Assembly (NCBI GenBank): GCA_902567235.1
Contig: CACFLX010000001.1
Location: 1-64,000, forward strand
Length of the DNA: 64,000 bases
From: an uncultured Pelagibacteraceae bacterium
GTDB taxonomy: Bacteria > Pseudomonadota > Alphaproteobacteria > Pelagibacterales > Pelagibacteraceae
Direction of reading: 5' to 3'
The position numbers and the translations under genes are program-made. Every line of letters begins with the position of its first letter. Position 1 is the first letter of the stretch. Of this stretch, positions 60,330-64,000 are shown piece by piece. The notes under the pieces were generated by a model. That model saw only the letters and a list, made by a program, of their open reading frames with translations, had not been told where the DNA came from and searched no databases.

Positions 60330-63206
60330 TTAAGCTGTTTTTTTAAATTTACCGTTCAAAATATGTTTAAGAAATTGACCTGTATAACTTTCTTTTATAC
60401 TGCAAATTTCTTCTGGTTTTCCTTCTGCGATTATTTGTCCACCTTTAACACCACCTTCAGGTCCCATATCAACGATATAATCGGCTGTTTTTATAACATC
60501 TAAATTATGTTCAATTACCACAACTGTATTTCCAGTCGCAACAAATGCTTGTAAAATTTCTAATAGTTTTTTTATATCATGTTGATGTAATCCAGTTGTA
60601 GGTTCATCTAATATGTACATTGTTCTACCAGTGGATCTTTTTGATAATTCTTTTGCAAGTTTGATTCTTTGTGCTTCACCACCGGACAATGTTGTTGCTT
60701 GTTGACCAATTTTTATATACCCGAGTCCTACTTTTTTTAGTGTTAATAATTTTGATCTTATGTTTGAAATATTTTCAAAATATTCACATCCTTCATCTAC
60801 AGTCATATTTAATACGTCTGCAATACTTTTGTCTTTAAATTTTACTTCTAAGGTTTCTCTATTATACCTGGTACCTTTACATTCATCACACTGAATATAA
60901 ACATCGGGTAAGAAATGCATTTCATACGTAATTACACCATCTCCTTCACATGCCTCGCATCTTCCACCTTTAACGTTAAACGAAAATCTACCAGGCTTGT
61001 AACCACGACTTTTTGACTCTGGTAACGCTGTAAACCAGTCTCTTATAGGCCCGAATGCACCTGTATATGTTGCGGGATTTGATCTAGGTGTTCTCCCTAT
61101 CGGAGATTGATCTATATCTATAACTTTATCTATTAACTCAATACCTTTAAATCCTTTAAAAGGTTTTGGTATTTTTCTAGATTTATTGTTATTTAAGGTT
61201 AAGTTTAATGCATTATATAGAGTTTGTAATATCATTGTTGACTTTCCACTTCCAGACACACCAGTAACACAAGTAAGACTTCCTAAAGGAACTTTCAAAT
61301 TAACATTTTTTAAATTATTACCAGTTGCACCACTAATTTCTAAAAACCTACCATTTTTAGCAAGCCTTCTATTTTTTGGAATTGGTATGAAATATTTATT
61401 AGATAAATATTTACCAGTGATACTTTTTTCATTTTTTTTAATATCTTCACATGTTCCCTCAACAACAACTTTTCCTCCATTATTACCTGCTTCGGGTCCC
61501 AAATCAATTATGTGGTCCGCACTTTCCATCGTTTCTGTATCGTGCTCAACAACTATGACGGTGTTTCCTAAATCTCTTAATCTTTTTAACGCATTGATTA
61601 ATTTAATATTATCTTTTTGATGAAGTCCAATAGATGGTTCGTCCAATACATATAAAACTCCAGTTAAGCCAGAACCGATTTGTGATGCCAATCTTATTCT
61701 TTGAGATTCTCCACCTGACAATGTCCCCGACTCCCGTGATAGAGTTAAATAATCTAGCCCAACATTTAATAAAAAATCTAGTCTTTCATTTATTTCTTTT
61801 AGAATATGTTCAGCAATTTTTAGCTGTTTATTATCTAGTTTTTTTTCTAATGATTTGAACCAATAAATAGCATCTAATATTGATTTTTCAGTTATTTCAC
61901 TAATATTAAAGTTATCAATTTTAACACATAAGGCCTCTTCTTTTAACCTATATCCATTACACCTTTCACATTTTGTATCCGATTGATATTGAGAAATTTC
62001 TTCTCTCTTCCAATCGCTATCAGTTTCTAAATATCTTCTTTCCAAATTATTGATTACACCTTCGAAAGTCTTTTTATGAGAATATTTTTCATATCCATCA
62101 TCATAAGTAAATTTAATTTCCTCATCATCGGAACCATAAAGAATTATATCTTGAATCTTTTTTGAAAGTTTTTCCCATTTTTGATCTAATGAAAAATTAT
62201 AATGTTTTGATAGTGAGGACAGAGTTTGTGCATAATATAAAGTTGTTGTTTTAGCCCATGGCACTATTGCACCATCGGCAATAGTTTTTTTTTCATTGGG
62301 AATAACTAAATTGGGATCTACATTTAGCTTTACCCCAATTCCATCGCATTCTTCACAAGCACCGTATGGACTGTTAAAAGAAAACAATCTTGGTTCTATT
62401 TCTTCAATAGTAAATCCGCTTTCTGGACACGCAAATTTTGTAGAAAATATAATTTTTTCTATTTTTCTATATTTTTTTGGTAAAGTTTCGTTTTCATATT
62501 CAACAAATAATAATCCATTAGCTAAATTTACAGCTGTCTCAACGCTTTCAGCCAGTCTATTACCAAGTGATGAATTAATAACTATACGATCTACTAATAC
62601 TGATAGATAATGTTTTATTTTTTTGTTCAAATCAGGAACATCATCAATTTCATATAATTTGTTATCTACTTTAATTTTTCTAAAACCTCTTTTTTTGTAA
62701 GATAAAATATCTTTTCTATATTCACCTTTTCGACCACGCACTACAGGTGCGTATAAATAAATTGTTGATTTTTTTGGTAATGTTTTAATTCTATCAACTA
62801 TCTGACTTATTGTCTGTGAACTTATAGGCTTTCCTGTGAATGGTGAATAAGGAATACCAGCTCTTGCATATAATACTCTCATATAATCATAAATTTCAGT
62901 TACTGTAGCAACTGTTGATCTTGGATTTTTAGATGTATTTTTTTGTTCAATGGATATTGCCGGACTTAGACCTTCTATTAAGTCAACTTTTGGCTTTTTC
63001 ATTTTATCTAAAAATTGTCTAGCGTATGCAGATAAGCTTTCCACATATCGTCTTTGCCCTTCGGCATAAATTGTATCAAATGCTAGAGATGATTTTCCAG
63101 ATCCAGAAAGACCTGTTATAACGATAAATTTATCCTTTGGAATTTCAAGAGATATATTCTTTAAATTATGTTCTTTTGCACCTTTAATAACTATCTTTTT
63201 GATCAT
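60330..63206 (-). CDS. uvrA: Excinuclease ABC subunit A
   Basis: [35 protein letters not shown], two ABC modules, zinc-finger CxxC pairs. Confidence 0.98.
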   Translation of the reverse strand: MIKKIVIKGAKEHNLKNISLEIPKDKFIVITGLSGSGKSSLAFDTIYAEGQRRYVESLSAYARQFLDKMKKPKVDLIEGLSPAISIEQKNTSKNPRSTVATVTEIYDYMRVLYARAGIPYSPFTGKPISSQTISQIVDRIKTLPKKSTIYLYAPVVRGRKGEYRKDILSYKKRGFRKIKVDNKLYEIDDVPDLNKKIKHYLSVLVDRIVINSSLGNRLAESVETAVNLANGLLFVEYENETLPKKYRKIEKIIFSTKFACPESGFTIEEIEPRLFSFNSPYGACEECDGIGVKLNVDPNLVIPNEKKTIADGAIVPWAKTTTLYYAQTLSSLSKHYNFSLDQKWEKLSKKIQDIILYGSDDEEIKFTYDDGYEKYSHKKTFEGVINNLERRYLETDSDWKREEISQYQSDTKCERCNGYRLKEEALCVKIDNFNISEITEKSILDAIYWFKSLEKKLDNKQLKIAEHILKEINERLDFLLNVGLDYLTLSRESGTLSGGESQRIRLASQIGSGLTGVLYVLDEPSIGLHQKDNIKLINALKRLRDLGNTVIVVEHDTETMESADHIIDLGPEAGNNGGKVVVEGTCEDIKKNEKSITGKYLSNKYFIPIPKNRRLAKNGRFLEISGATGNNLKNVNLKVPLGSLTCVTGVSGSGKSTMILQTLYNALNLTLNNNKSRKIPKPFKGFKGIELIDKVIDIDQSPIGRTPRSNPATYTGAFGPIRDWFTALPESKSRGYKPGRFSFNVKGGRCEACEGDGVITYEMHFLPDVYIQCDECKGTRYNRETLEVKFKDKSIADVLNMTVDEGCEYFENISNIRSKLLTLKKVGLGYIKIGQQATTLSGGEAQRIKLAKELSKRSTGRTMYILDEPTTGLHQHDIKKLLEILQAFVATGNTVVVIEHNLDVIKTADYIVDMGPEGGVKGGQIIAEGKPEEICSIKESYTGQFLKHILNGKFKKTA

Positions 63207-63297
63207 ATTTTTTGTTGCATTATTTTATTTAAATTAATATTCAAGTAAAATTGTGATATATATATATAAAAATCAAATCAAAAAAATTTAAAAATTT

Positions 63298-63747
63298 ATG
63301 GCTGGAAGCTTAAATAAAGTATTATTGATAGGACGTTTGGGCGCAGATCCTGAAATCAAACAAATGGTTAATGGTAAAAGTGTTGCAAGATTGAGTTTGG
63401 CTACAAGCCAATCGTGGAAAGATAAAAGTACAGGTGAAAAGAAAGAAAAAACCGAATGGCATAGAGTGGTTGTTTTCAATGAGGGGTTGGTTAACGTTGT
63501 TCAACAATATCTTAAAAAAGGTGCCCAGGTTTACATTGAAGGACAATTAAGTACAAGAAAATGGAAAGACGAAAAAACGGGTCAAGATAAATATTCAACA
63601 GAAATTTTAATTCAAGGTTTTAATTCTTCATTAACTATGCTTGGTGGCGGAAATCAAAATTCTTTAGCATCTCAAGATAATAAACAAAGTTTTGATCAAG
63701 ATGCTCAGTCATCACAAAACGAATTGGATGATGATATTCCATTTTAG
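63298..63747 (+). CDS. ssb: Single-stranded DNA-binding protein
   Basis: [27 protein letters not shown], acidic C-terminal tail DDDIPF. Confidence 0.97.
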   Translation: MAGSLNKVLLIGRLGADPEIKQMVNGKSVARLSLATSQSWKDKSTGEKKEKTEWHRVVVFNEGLVNVVQQYLKKGAQVYIEGQLSTRKWKDEKTGQDKYSTEILIQGFNSSLTMLGGGNQNSLASQDNKQSFDQDAQSSQNELDDDIPF

Positions 63748-63752
63748 TTTTT

Positions 63753-64000
63753 ATGCAAAAAGACGAAATTACTAATAACAAAAATATAAAATCTATTTCT
63801 CTGTATGATGAAATGAGCTCATCATACTTGTCTTATGCGATGAGCGTAATCATTAGTAGGGCGCTCCCAGATATAAGAGATGGATTAAAGCCAGTTCATA
63901 GAAGAATAATTTTTGCGATGCACAAGGGTGGTTTTGACTGGTCAAAACAATTTAGAAAATCTGCAAGAATAGTCGGAGATGTTATTGGTAAGTATCATCC
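63753..64000 (+). CDS. gyrA: DNA gyrase subunit A, 5' part (runs off the window end)
   Basis: MQKDEITNN...[61 protein letters not shown]. Confidence 0.96.
   Translation, partial: MQKDEITNNKNIKSISLYDEMSSSYLSYAMSVIISRALPDIRDGLKPVHRRIIFAMHKGGFDWSKQFRKSARIVGDVIGKYH

Noticed and set aside
1-64000. CRISPR arrays, IS elements, prophage, integrons, toxin-antitoxin loci
   Set aside because: No regular spaced repeats, transposase/integrase motifs or phage genes seen; the RatA-like gene is the housekeeping Coq10/START family and has no antitoxin partner.

Overview
The window is about 64 kb of AT-rich, gene-dense bacterial chromosome. Protein content and gene order fit an alphaproteobacterium of the SAR11/Pelagibacter type. 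It is mostly core genome: many adjacent ORFs overlap by 1-4 nt, and I see no IS elements, prophage or CRISPR.

Main blocks:
- ppiD-like(-)/tpiA-secG-pyrG-kdsA-eno-ftsB-lipA-ratA, then cinA/pgpA/ispDF(-)
- ntrY-ntrX-trkA-trkH, tRNA-Arg, aapJ-aapQ-aapM-aapP, an XRE regulator, tRNA-Asn, tRNA-Cys
- valS-ilvD-manC
- a phosphate-stress island: lipid kinase(-) | plcP-like phosphoesterase, glycosyltransferase, phoR, secreted orphan, pstSCAB-phoU-phoB, sixA(-) | ppk-ppx
- an arsenate block (small membrane protein-arsC-aquaporin-nudix, -)
- znuC-znuB-zur(-) | znuA
- dgt-argS-orf87-nagZ-scpA-scpB-tatABC-serS-yajC-secD-secF
- a PuuD-like membrane protein(-), uvrA(-), ssb and the 5' end of gyrA

The strongest non-coding signals, read directly from sequence, are:
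- a shared Pho-box-like direct repeat TTTAACA-N4-TGTAACA, upstream of pstS and twice, divergently, between the lipid kinase and plcP
- tandem Zur-box-like palindromes between znuC and znuA
- a nested inverted-repeat leader that could sequester the aapJ ribosome-binding site
- attenuator-like terminators placed right after the two binding-protein genes, aapJ and pstS
- an unexplained ~370-bp structured intergenic region after ppx
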